Source of the DNA: Trametopsis cervina
Taxonomy: Eukaryota > Basidiomycota > Agaricomycetes > Polyporales > Irpicaceae
Assembly: GCA_022385755.1 (NCBI GenBank)
Contig: MU278359.1
Coordinates: 749,859-813,858, forward strand
Length of the DNA: 64,000 bases
Direction: 5' to 3'
In this document: piece after piece, positions 11,808-26,727 of the stretch
Layout of the letters: each line of letters opens with the position of its first letter
How positions within the stretch are numbered: the first letter of the stretch is position 1
Made by a program: the position numbers and the translations under genes
The notes under the pieces: model-generated
Database searches by the model: none
Told to the model about the DNA's origin: nothing
Seen by the model: the letters and a program-made list of their open reading frames with translations, nothing else

Positions 11808-14169
11808 ATGCCTTCACCAACTCTCACGGCGAAAGCGTCCTACAAGAAGTTGCAAGGCCTCCTCGAGTTAACGAGTACACATCTACAATGGACACAGGAT
11901 GGAAAGAAGGCTCCTTCAATCAGGATACCTTACGCTGAAGCTTCGTGTTAGTAATTTATCTGTATTGACCTCACAGATGAGCACAGCATACTCATCGCCT
12001 TGAAGCATTGTTCTGTAGTAAGGAGGGGGCAGCACAAGTCAGGTTAAAACTGGCACTTTTGTCAGATGAAGCAGGTCACAACTTTACATTCACGGCTTCC
12101 CAACCTACGGCTTTGAATGATCGCGAGAAGTTCAAATCAGAGTTAACCAATATCATAAGTCGGAATCGCAGTGGCGTTTCAACTCCTGCTGCAGCAACTC
12201 CTGTCACCCCTTCCGCTACCCACAGTCTTGCTAACGGTGGTCCAGCGAGACCTTCAATTCCCCTCCCGCGACCGTCCTTGTCACGAGCCGCGTCGGTGGC
12301 CAGCGACTCTCGGGGTACCCCTGCCAATGATCCCACAGGGGACTTTCAGCTTCGGAAGAAGGTCCTTTTAAGTACTCCGGAATTGGCCGCTCTACATCGA
12401 GAACTTGTTGTGGGTGGCCACATAACAGAGGCAGAGTTTTGGGAAGGGAGAGAGGTTTGTACAACAAAGCCCGACTTCTGCATGACTTTAGATGACACCT
12501 TATCAGCATCTCATTCTTGCGCAAGCTGCAGCAGAGAGACAAAAGAAGGGTAAACCTGGCCAATTAGTGGACCCTCGTCCTCAAACGGTCGATGGAGAAA
12601 TCAAGATTGTCATTACCCCTCAGCTTGTACACGATATTTTTGATGAATATCCTGTAGTCGCAAAAGCATACAGTGAAAACGTGCCGAACAAGGTAGCATT
12701 TCTTGCCGTCGTCAATGGCAATTATCTGAAACGCCTTGCAGCTGTCCGAAGCAGAGTTCTGGAAAAGATACTTCCAGTCAAAACTATTCAACGCTCATCG
12801 AGCCTCGATTCGTTCAGCCGCAGCACAACATGTAGTTAAAGCTGATCCGATATTCGACAAATACTTGGAGAAGGATGATGACGGTAAGAAGATGTGATGC
12901 TGTGTCATTATTTAGGTATACAATATCCCATTACAGAACTCGAACCTCGCAAGTCACGGGAGGAGGGAGTAGACATGTTCATTGATCTTGGGGCCACCAA
13001 CGAAGATCACGGAGAAGTGAGTATTGTTGTTATTCTGGGCTATATTTTTCTTATGGTTTGAGCTCAGACAGGAAATGAAAAAGACCCTACCATGCAGCCA
13101 GGAAAGCAGAAAGCAGTATTACCCTTGATACGGAAGTTCAACGAGCATTCAGGCCGATTATTAAACTCTGTGCTGTAGGCGACGATCGTTAAGCGCAAAG
13201 CGACTACGAGCTCATAGCAACTTGTCTTCAGCAGTGAAAACGCTAATAAACGGCGGCGGCTAGACTCCAATATTGAAGATGTGAGTCTCGCAACGGACGT
13301 AAATATGCACACCTATAACATAACATACTCCCTCAGCGTTATGCACAATTAGATTTGGAGGACTTGCACGATAATCAAGCGTCAGTCGGAATTGCGCTGA
13401 ATATGCAAGACCGCGAAAAATATTTCGAAGGACGGTCGATGCAGCCACGAGAGGATGCTGTGCAGGTATGTATACGTATCTCGTTTGACTGAAACGTATT
13501 CTCACATTAGGCGTAGGTCGATGTTAAGACCGCACTTCGAGAAGTGGGAGATAGTCTCAGCGGATGGTCACATAATCTGAGTCAGGTAATCCTTAGGGCA
13601 TCCTCTACGTTTTCCAGGCCAATCTCTGATTGTGATATAGCTCAAGATTGAACGAAAAGCCGGCGATGCTGCTTTGAACGGGATGACACATAACGTGGCC
13701 GCGCGGCTTGACGTGAAGATGCGCAACTGTAAGTCGTTCTGCCGCCTGTAGACGCATACTCACTTCTATCTGTAATGTATCAGATGATGTGCCCGAAGGC
13801 CTCTTCCGTCAAATGCGGACATGTCAGACCGCAGCGAACGAGTTCCTCCGGCAATTCTGGCTTGCCATATATCCTCCGCCGTCTGATTTGCAAACGGCGT
13901 CGGCCTCGACAGCTGCGCAGAAGCAAGACAAGGCTGCCAAAATGATAATGTACCTTGAGCGGACGCCTGAGAAGGTGGATGCTATTGTCATCTCTGCGCG
14001 GAAGGAGGGCGTTGAGCCGGCACGCATACAAACAGTAAGTATGCGCACACTGTGTATGCAAGATCTAACCTTATATCATTACCTCTAGGCGATGCGGCCT
14101 GTATTGGAGGCTGTTAATAAGGCAATTACATTTTGGAGATCACGAAGTACGAAACCCGGCCCCAGATGA
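11808..14169 (+). CDS. TFB1: TFIIH core subunit TFB1 (p62), 588 aa
   Basis: TFB1/p62 is a structural core subunit of general transcription and repair factor TFIIH. It binds XPC/Rad4 and activators through its PH domain. The twelve exons are 11808-11946, 12006-12454, 12507-12692, 12742-12883, 12937-13016, 13068-13174, 13235-13280, 13337-13465, 13517-13585, 13641-13728, 13784-14034 and 14089-14169; the sum is in frame. The N-terminal PH-like domain has ASYKKLQGLLELT, PSIRIPYAEAS and LFCSKEGAAQVRLKLAL. A Ser/Pro linker follows, then BSD-type regions with ELAALHRELV...ITEAEFWEGRE, HDIFDEYPVVAKAY and LSEAEFWKRYFQSKLFNAHR, and a C-terminal helical domain (NEFLRQFWLAIYPPP). For intron 2 the acceptor at 12506 was chosen over 12491 because it restores the family pattern GREHLILAQAAAE. 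Confidence 0.96.
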
Positions 14170-14285
14170 CAGTAGCATTACCGTTGCATTCACACAATGG
14201 ACATGACTCGTGTACTTAAATGCCAGTAGTAATAAGATATGTCCGTCTGCAGTGTAAATACATCTAGTAGCAATAATCATAGTGG

Positions 14286-17257
14286 TTAACGTAAGGGCAT
14301 GGGCTGCCGTTGAAGCTGTGTACCTGAGGATGTTGTACATTCGTAGGTAGTGAACATCACCAGTACGTGAAGTAAAATCGCGTAACAAATGAAAGCTGTC
14401 CGTGTCCTGCGATTACCAAGAATAGCTCGAGTGAGCACTAGAACGCCGCGTTCGAGCACATTTAGCGACTCGTAAGCCCGGGTGGCTTCCTATACAGCCG
14501 TTAGTAACAACTGCGATCAGACGGCTATAGAGACTGACCCGTCCACGGAACGCTTGGAAGGGATTCATAGCCTCTTCGCTGTAAAACGGTCAAGCGCTGC
14601 AACGCCGAATAGACCGAATTGCTATTGCTTACTATCGTGCGCGGTATTTGCTCATATCATCTTGACGACCAGCGGCCGATGAGGATATTGGGTCTAAAGT
14701 TGATGGCCGCGTGGCTGTATCTTCACGGTAGCTTTGCATATACCGTACTTTTTCGTACAATTTGAGATTGTCTGCTTGGAGAGTTTTGACCTTTGATAAC
14801 GTCAGCCATGGACAGCATTCTACACGGGTTATTATACCTCCCCACGCAGCTCAGAGATGATATTGAACTGCTTCCTCAATTCCTGGAAATCACCGCTCAA
14901 TACACATGATGTATTCATTTCCACTGCAATGACACATACCTCTTCGAGCTCAGCATTCCGCTGTCTGAAGCGATCACGCTGGCCTGTGACAATAGGAAGA
15001 ATAGATGTATCCGCTGCGGAGGCAAATGGTATCGGACTGTTCCTCGCAGGAGATGGCTTATACGGAGTTAGAAGAAATCTTGCATGATATATTGACCAAA
15101 ACATACCGTATGCCTCTTGCCGAGATCGAGTCCCGCTAATGCATCGCTCTCGGCCGCACCGACATCGCCATTCGATGGTTTGTGGGATTCCATCTGCAGC
15201 AGATCATTTTCTAGTTTGTCATTCAATATCCGTTGTTTCTCCACCTCCGCTTCCGCCGCGGAAAGCTCGCTTTGAGCGTTCATGAGAGAAGCTTCGAGTT
15301 CGCCGTGTAGAATCTAGTGCACATTCAAAGAGATGCAAATAGCTGCATGAAATTAGGCGTACTCGGAATTTGGTCAGCTCTTCCAAGATGCGCTTGTTCT
15401 TAGAAGCTAGAAGGGCTTCGAGAGATCTGCCACGCTGCGCGTTCGCTTTCTCCGCGTTAGGATTAGGCAAGTGGAGACCCAGAGTATCTCCAGAGTCGCT
15501 GCCCGCAATCAAAGAGTCTTGCCTCTCATCGGAATCGTCGAAGCCGGAAAATTCCACGTACTACGGGAGTAGTTAATATCATGATTACCATTAGAAACTA
15601 TGATGCACCCACCTTCATTATTTCGAGTTCACGCTTGATTTCATCGTAGTCGGAATAGCGCTTGAGCTTCTGCTTCAGCTGATCAACCTCGCCAGCCTGG
15701 AGAATGTTAGTGGCGTGAATAAAAGGAATAGTGGTCGCACAACACCTTTCTCTGTATTTCCCTGGAAGCTTCTTCGAGCTTTTTAGCAGCGGTGTTTTGT
15801 GCGTCAATGGCGGCTACCTTCTGCGCTTCGAGTGCGTTGGAAAGACGATCGGTTTCAGACTCCAGTTCGGATACTTTGTCCTGTAGATCCTGAAGGCTGC
15901 GAAGAAGAGACCTATGTTAGCATATATTCTACCTTAGACTTGTGGGTCTCAACTGACCGGTCAGAACTCTCATTGCCGCTCTTGATTGCCTCAATTTCCG
16001 CGCGAAGCAATTCCTGTGGAAGGCTGAGCTAGGATCGTCGAAGCAGCACAAACAAAATATAACTACATTTCGGCGTTCCACAGTGACTACTCGGCTGTTT
16101 GCACGGTCCAAATCCGCGACAATCATGTCGAGCTCGGCGAGTTTTGAAACGACTTCTTGATCTGTTCGCAGAGGTGTGTGTAAGCGGGATGGAGAACGTA
16201 CTCAATCCGAGAGTCTGGTAGAGGATTATCCCGTAACGTACCTTGCCTTTGGGTGTGATCGAGGAGTTTGGCCTGGTTCGAATCGTTCGACGTGCGAAGG
16301 TCACGAAGCTGGCCTTTGATCAATGCCACTTGTCGTTGGAGATCCTGTTCTCTGCGGTGGTAAATCATGTCAGCCTGTCCGCAAATGATGCAGCTCCAAT
16401 TACCAACCGTTCTTCATAGTTTCGAATCTTCTCGTCGTAGGTAGCATTAAGCTCATTCTCCTTCTGGGTAACCTTCTCCTGGATAAGGTCCTCCATCTGA
16501 CAAAGGTTTAGTTCCTGTATACGAAATGGACCACTATCATCACCGTACGCGTTCTTCCAGCTGTTCCACCCGCGACTCTACTTTCCGCTTCGCAGCCTCA
16601 AGAGAGGAGGTCTCACCGAGGCGCTTCCGTAAATCGGCGTTCTCTTCTCGCACACGTTGCAGTTCGGCTTCCAGATCTCTGGCTTCCGCCACTTTCACAG
16701 TTTGGTCCTATTTCATGAGGTCATGAGCAGTGGCTGGCGAGTGAACACGATCGTACCCACCACGGCAGCTTCAAGCAGAGGGTAAGGGTCCGGTGCTTCT
16801 GCCAATACCTTGTATACGTTCAAAAACGCGTTCTCTGCCGCTTTCGAACGTTTCGTGAGACTGTCGATCTCAGTCTGGTACGCTTCAACGTAACGTACGT
16901 CAAGACATGCTTAGTATACTGAGTTATAGGAGCGTACCTTTGAGAAGCCCCTTGAATGCATTCAGTTTCTCCTCTTCAGAGATCTTCTTGAATTCTAAAG
17001 CAGGAGGCTTGTTCATGCCATAATACAGGAATGTAGGGTATACACACCTTTAGTTCGGTCTGCCAAGGCCTTGCGTCCAACCAAGCTCTCTTTCTGGTTT
17101 TCCACGAGTTCAATTCCTTGCGCATCCAACGTCTTCTGCAACTCCGACAAGTTGATGTCTTCGCATGTGTTAGTGACGTCCGTTGGGAGGTGAGTTATGT
17201 GTTGTGCTGCGTACCCTTCCATGTGGACAGCGCTCCGGAGAAGTTATGCTCAGCCAT
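14286..17257 (-). CDS. COY1: CASP / Coy1 Golgi coiled-coil membrane protein
   Basis: CASP (Coy1 in yeast) is a tail-anchored golgin that works in retrograde and intra-Golgi traffic. The start codon is at 17257, and early exons are 17257-17215, 17158-17048 and 16994-16938. The conserved N-terminus reads [20 protein letters not shown], followed by [23 protein letters not shown]. About 500 residues of heptad-rich coiled coil follow (for example [22 protein letters not shown] segments at 15770-15900). The CASP_C domain is present: [20 protein letters not shown], then [15 protein letters not shown] single transmembrane helix, [20 protein letters not shown], lies close to the C-terminus. The last exons were joined by hand at 14853-14790, 14640-14590 and 14520-14470. 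The gene is convergent with TFB1, and the stops are 116 bp apart. Confidence 0.94.
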
Positions 17258-17794
17258 AGTGGATTGATACGGCCAATTCTAACCAAGTGAGAATGGAGAG
17301 CACAAGCTAACAAGTCCAAAGCTCAGTGGACAGGTATATACAGGGTGATTGCATGTAATGTCACGGAACGGAGACTATTGCCCTGCAAGCGCCGTTAGTA
17401 TGCGTCGCGTCTCTGCGCGCCTTCAATACCCGATTAGGAAGATACCGACGGCACACGGAGAAGACGAAGCAGGGATGGAAATGAGATTGATTGGAGCAAA
17501 ATGAAACCATACACGTTAGATAGAAAGGGCATTGCTCCGAGGCAGAGTCCATAGGCGTCCTGCGCGATGTGTACACACATTGAGCTGTGAGGCTGGCAGA
17601 AATATTGGCAGTGAAAAGCAGTTAAAACACAGATTGCAAGTGGGGAGTGGTTTCAGTGCTATAACAGAACACAATTGAAGGTGATGGTGCAGAGGCAATG
17701 GGATGAGAGAGAGAAAGGAAAACACGTATGTATGTTGCAGGAGTACCTCCGACCAAGAGTTGCAGAAAAGGAGCAAAGTCCGACCAGAAACCTA
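17258..17794. other. intergenic, CASP upstream / YAK1 downstream
   Basis: No gene is seen in these 537 bases. The stretch should hold the CASP promoter and the YAK1 3' UTR. No clear TATA box was noted. Confidence 0.6.
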
Positions 17795-21990
<4,196 letters not shown>

Positions 21991-22518
21991 GTAATGGGAA
22001 TAGAGCAGCGCTTGGTGGCGGAGAAGTGGTGCTCCTCGCTGTTGTCGTCGTCGTCGATGTCGAGCAGATGATTGTCGCTGCTGGCTGGATGCCTGCGAGC
22101 GCAAGTGGTGGTAAAGACGAAGATGACCACGGGAAGTGTGAGAGGTCTGTCGTGACGGCAGGGGAATCAGACCCCGATCGCAGCGCTCGGCGCGGTAGCA
22201 GGCGAAGATAAGTGGCTCGACGCTAACACAGCAAATGGCGATGAATTTATCGATGTTGAACAGCTGTGGCCTTGCACGGTCGCTTTCGTAAAGCAGCGAC
22301 TATAGCCTCGAGGACGCTACAGCGAACAACAAAATGGACAAATACAATGCACTGCGCAATGCCGAAAACCAGATATACTACAACACCCGCAATTACGGAG
22401 CTGGACCGCCACGCCACCCTGGTAGGCCAGGCAATTTATTCATCGCGCAAATTATCCGCCGCAGCGACCGCAGAGCAGACAAGCACTGATTTGTGTCCCG
22501 CAGATACCATCAACCGTA
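21991..22518. other. YAK1 upstream region
   Basis: These 528 bases between the YAK1 start and the downstream end of the PAC4-type gene carry no supportable gene. They presumably hold the YAK1 promoter and long 5' leader. Confidence 0.55.
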
Positions 22519-23091
22519 TCACCCTCGTGCCTCAATATCTTGGAGAGCTTGTACCACAGCTTTCTCCGCGGCCACCAGCAGCTTGGAGCCGTCACCCAGC
22601 GTCATAAAGGACGGGGGAATGTCTACCGACACGAAGATCTGCTTCTGGAATCGCCGTGCTGTACGTTTGGTCCGAGAGCGCGGTGCGGAGAGGTCCAAGA
22701 TATCAATCAGTGTATGCATCCACCAAGCAATCGACAAGAGGTTTCACCGAGGCGCTGCGCCATAGACAGCGAAATTTCCGAGCTTGAGGAGCGGTAGAGA
22801 TTCGTCGCAGCAGGCGGGGTCGCAGCCTTGGTGACAAGCATCATTATGAAGACCAGTGATGCCTAGCCAGTAACCTACGTTGAGCGGCGGCATAGCACAG
22901 CTCCAGTCTCTGAGCAGCGAGCCTTGCGAGGGGGCGCTCTCAACCTTCTCGGCGGGCACGTCCGTAGTTCCCACCCAAACCATGTAGGAGCCCACAAGCT
23001 CCGTGATCTGCATGGCCAGCGCAGGCATGCTCCTTTCTGACGGTGCTATGTATTTGGTATGCATCCGGATGGCGGCGGGTGAGGAGGACAT
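22519..23091 (-). CDS. proteasome assembly chaperone 4 (PAC4) family protein, 143 aa
   Basis: PAC3-PAC4 dimers guide alpha-ring assembly of the 20S proteasome. The exons are 23091-22879, 22826-22748 and 22658-22519; the sum is in frame. The visible PAC4 pattern is a beta-sandwich-like core with TELVGSYMVWVGTTD, then LLRDWSCAMPP. After intron 1 comes NLYRSSSSEISLSMAQRLAR, and after intron 2 RFQKQIFVSVDIPPSF, with a C-terminal amphipathic helix (LLVAAEKAVVQALQDIEARG). Length matches the family. The MAQRLARRF motif is only restored when the second intron is removed, which explains why simple ORF scans miss it. The gene is divergent from the coiled-coil gene at 23524. Confidence 0.88.
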
Positions 23092-23523
23092 GGCGGTCGA
23101 AAGGAACGCGTCGCGTCGCCTAATCGGGCTAATCCCGACGCGTCAAGGGAGCAAATCAAGCGCCCATTGCGCCTCCCGAAACCTCCCGCGGAGTTTGAAA
23201 TGCTCTCTCCCGTTACCACCAACTTTCGCAACCTATATGCCATTCACCTCAGCAACTGTGGTCTTGGGCTCCCAGGTCCGCGAAAGTACGCCCATGCTCT
23301 GCGCCCACGGTGTGCCTGCTGCTAAGCGGACGAGTAGGACCGCGGATAATCCGGGCCGGTGAGTCTTCAACATCTTCAGCGCTGAGTGTTGTCTGCATCA
23401 AATGTGGGACTTACTACGTGCTCTCTCATCCAGTGTATTTTACTGTTGTACGAAGGAGCGCAGCGATAAACAACGCTGTAACTTCTGGAGTGAGTGCACA
23501 CATGCTCACAGGTTAACATCGAA
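23092..23523. other. divergent intergenic region, PAC4 / unknown coiled-coil gene
   Basis: This is a 432-bp shared upstream region. A GTGAGT-type donor near 23361 and an acceptor just before 23515 suggest that the plus-strand gene may have a 5'-UTR intron. Joining these in frame gave early stops, so no extra coding exon is called. Confidence 0.45.
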
Positions 23524-24846
23524 ATGAATGTGGGAATCCCTTTGTTAACCCTGACAGAGTGGGAGGACGAACTTGATATTGCACCCGGGCCCATTCCTAC
23601 TCCCCCCGCGACCCCTTCTGCAAATCGCTTCCAATCCTCCACACCTCGTCCTTCCCAAGCCCAGCGTGCCGCCATCGCCCGCGGCCAGACCCCGCAGACA
23701 GTCCTCAGCCAAAATACAGAAACAAGCTCTCCAATGGCCCCTGTCACTCCATCAGCCCGGAGGATCTGCAAGGAAAGTGAAGGCGGTGTTGCACGAGTCG
23801 TCCTGCCGCCTACACCTACCAGCCTGCAGCTCACCCCTTCTCAACGCGTTAAACGTTTGGAGGCCATCATGGCTGGTCTCAAAGAAGCCAACGACCCCTC
23901 GCCGTCTACTCCCTCTTCTGCTCGCTCGAGTCACACATCGAGGGTACCTGAGAGGGAGAAGGCGGCGCAGAGCTTCACGGCATTCCTGAACAGGACTCCT
24001 AGCTCATCTCAAGACAATGAGCAGCCGGCTCGGGGTCCCCTTCCCGGCATAGGGAGGGCACTGCGAGAAGCTCAGACTCCCGTCGCGAAGGGCGGCTCTT
24101 CGAACTCCGCAAAGAGACCGATTTCCGAGGTGGACGATGACGAAGAGGCGCAATTCTGGCAGGGCGCCGATGTTCAACCTCAGAAAATTCGCCGCGTTGA
24201 TCACGACGTTGCAATCGATAAAGGTATGTAGTAGCAGTTGCTCGCCAGCCGCTCTGTGCTGGCTCGTAAGCGTGATAATAACCCCATTCTCCACTCCGTT
24301 TGTGTACCTGGCATTTCTAGGAGGTAAAGGGAAAGAACGAGAACTTGATCCTTTCCGTGGATCTCAAGGTTCTGATCATGGCCCAGTAAGTTCACGCCTC
24401 ACCATGAAGTATCTTCGTCCTCAGCATCGTATCCTTACAGGGGAGCTCCTTCGATGCGGGACCGTCCTCATCGCCCGCTGCCAGTTCGCAGGGCTCTCGT
24501 GCCGATGAAGTAGAAGCTCACGCTACTGCTCTGCTGGCGCTTGTCGCCGAGATACGCAGGCTGGAGCGCAGAGAAGTTGCGTCTACGAAGAGCATTCTAG
24601 TGAAAACAGAGACCATAAACGGTTTGCGAGAAGCCTTGGCTGAGAAGGAGCGCGACCTTGAAATAAGCCAGGAGCTCGTTGAAGCGCAGAAAGATCAGAT
24701 TGTAGAATTGAAGGAAGAAGCAGCACGGTAGGCCTCTTTAACGCGGTGTCATGGCTCCTACTAAACTGACATTCTTGAATTGAAGCTGGAAAAGAGCGCA
24801 TGATGAAATGCGGGGTATCTGTGAGGGCATGCGTGTACGCCGTTGA
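23524..24846 (+). CDS. unrecognised protein with disordered N-half and C-terminal coiled coil, 370 aa
   Basis: The exons are 23524-24223, 24321-24385, 24441-24727 and 24786-24846; the sum is in frame. The family is not recognised. Residues 1-60 include an acidic motif, LTEWEDELDIAPGPIPTPPA, and the following 170 residues are Pro/Ser/Thr/Arg-rich with several S/T-P sites. Basic patches KRPISEV and PQKIRRV suggest nuclear localisation. Exons 3-4 encode about 90 residues of strong heptad coiled coil (LVAEIRRLERREVAST, LREALAEKERDLEISQELVE). The last exon was added because a CTGAC-like branch point and an acceptor at 24785 extend the helix by 20 residues; without it the protein stops at 24732. 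Nuclear, phosphoregulated scaffold character is inference only. Confidence 0.75.
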
Positions 24847-25122
24847 GAGCACACTGGAACAGTGTTGATTTATTCTGGAATCTGTGGAACAATATGCCCT
24901 CGATTTTTCTTTATTATTTAGCAGTTGGTGATCTCTGTACTGTATTGCTGCTGTGCGAACGGGCAGACCTCGAAATATTTATCTACCACTGTCAACCAGT
25001 TCCCACGATGTTCAGACGCCCAATAACCGTCCCGTCCGCGAAGCGCTTAACTCACCTTCCAAAATCTCTCTGTTCACTGGCAGGCGACCGCGTCAACGAG
25101 GGAGAGGACCTTCGTGAAAGGG

Positions 25123-26322
25123 ATGTTCAATGTTCTAAGGCAACAAGCCAGCTCTCGATGGGGCAAACTTCCCGTCCAAGTCGCTGTCCGCTATAACTCG
25201 ACTGCGTTCGTGCCGCCAGCTGCTCGCCAGCAAGTTCGTCGACCCCGGCAGCCCATAAAACAGAAGCCTGCCTCGCCGACGTTCTACACCTCCCGCTCGG
25301 CGTACTACGACCAAATTGCCGACCTGGAGTCATGCATCAACGATGCTCGGCAAGCTCTCAAGGCGGAGCACCTGTATCCGCTCCCCGACTTTGCGCGAGC
25401 GTCCATCCCGCCACCTCAGCCGTTCTGGAGGGACATGGGCTCGTTGATGAACACGGGCGACGTGAAGATGACGCCGTCGCGGTACCGCAAGGTTGTTGCG
25501 CTCCTGAACCAGCTGGACGAGTACCGGCGCATCGCCGAGACGGGCGGAGCACGCGAGCTGGCGGGGAGCATCGCGGAGCTGCTCAGCGACTTTGAGAACA
25601 GCAAGAAGGCGGCCATTCTGGCGAGTGGAAAGCGGAAGCCAGTCCAGTTTGACGAGTACGGAAGGACGTATACTGCTGGTGCGCGGAAGGAGAGCTCGGC
25701 GCGTGTGTGGGTTATCCCCGTCCAACAGCCCGAAGAGCCAATTGCACCCAAAGCACCTGAATTGCAGCTTCCTGCGTCTTCACCCATCACTTCGGCCTTC
25801 AACCAACCTGCGCCTATCCAGGTCACCATATCCAGCGTTCTTGTCAATAACGTCCCTCTCAACCAGTATTTGTACGTGGCCTACATATCGCGTTCAACAC
25901 TGGGCTTATAATTAATGTTCGTGACTTTGACAGCCCTATAGCGAAGGACAGAGAGACTGTCATTCGACCATTACAACTGACTGGTCTGCTCGGCGCGTAC
26001 AACGTCTTTGCTCTTGTTCGCGGAGGCGGCACAACGGGACAATCGGGTGCTATTGCCGTTGGCTTAGCTAGAGGTATCGCGGCGCACGCGCCAGATGTGG
26101 CTCATATCCTGCGGAAAGGTACGTCTATTATATATGCGTATGGTTCACCATTACTTATTCTTTCTTTTCCCTAGCGAAACTACTCAGACGTGACCCGAGG
26201 ATGGTTGAACGTAAAAAGACGAATCTTCGCAAAGCTCGCGCAGCCGTAAGTCTCTGTCCGGTCTTATTTTTCATGTCGCGCTTTACTGAAGTCTTTCGCA
26301 GAGAACCTGGGTCAAGCGTTAG
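25123..26322 (+). CDS. MRPS9: mitochondrial small-subunit ribosomal protein uS9m, 341 aa
   Basis: This is a component of the mitoribosomal small subunit near the decoding site. The exons are 25123-25871, 25934-26118, 26175-26245 and 26302-26322; the sum is in frame. The N-terminus is basic and Arg/Ser-rich without acids (mitochondrial presequence-like: [20 protein letters not shown]). A fungal-specific extension follows, and the S9 domain occupies the C-terminal third: [18 protein letters not shown] across intron 1, [33 protein letters not shown]. The invariant C-terminal Lys-Arg (TWVKR) comes from a 21-nt last exon. An upstream ATG at 25008 is in another frame and was not used. Confidence 0.95.
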
Positions 26323-26727
26323 AATATACATTATATTACGGGTCTTGTTATATCGTCCTTAATGCTACATTGCTTTTTGATTGTGTAACTGTCGGTACTC
26401 CTCATACCTCATCCTCCATTCACGATCACGCAGGGAAAGATTGTGTGCAGGTATGCAGCGAGAGACCCGCTGCACAAGAGATACTCTGTTCACATTGAGA
26501 GGCTTGTTGTGCGATCAACTGGTGTCTATAGCTCTGCTTTGTCGTGTCATCTACTGTCTGTAATACTTACTGTTCAACAGGGGCATTTCAACGCATGATT
26601 CACTTCTATCAAATTTCCCAAGTTGCATTCATTATAGAAAGTCACATCGCAAGCATATCATAAAGAGTTTAACACCAGAGCCCAGTTAGACGAAGAGTAT
26701 ATATACCAAAGGGTGAGATACCGGGGA
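26323..26727. other. convergent intergenic region, MRPS9 / BRE1
   Basis: These 405 bases lie between two convergent stop codons. No gene is seen. Only 3' UTRs and polyadenylation signals are expected. Confidence 0.6.

Noticed and set aside
12492..12506. 15 extra bases in exon 3 of TFB1 (acceptor at 12491)
   Set aside because: The acceptor at 12506 restores the conserved family sequence GREHLILAQ and gives a more normal 52-nt intron.
25008..25010. Upstream ATG for MRPS9
   Set aside because: It is in a different frame from the ribosomal protein and no intron could join the two.
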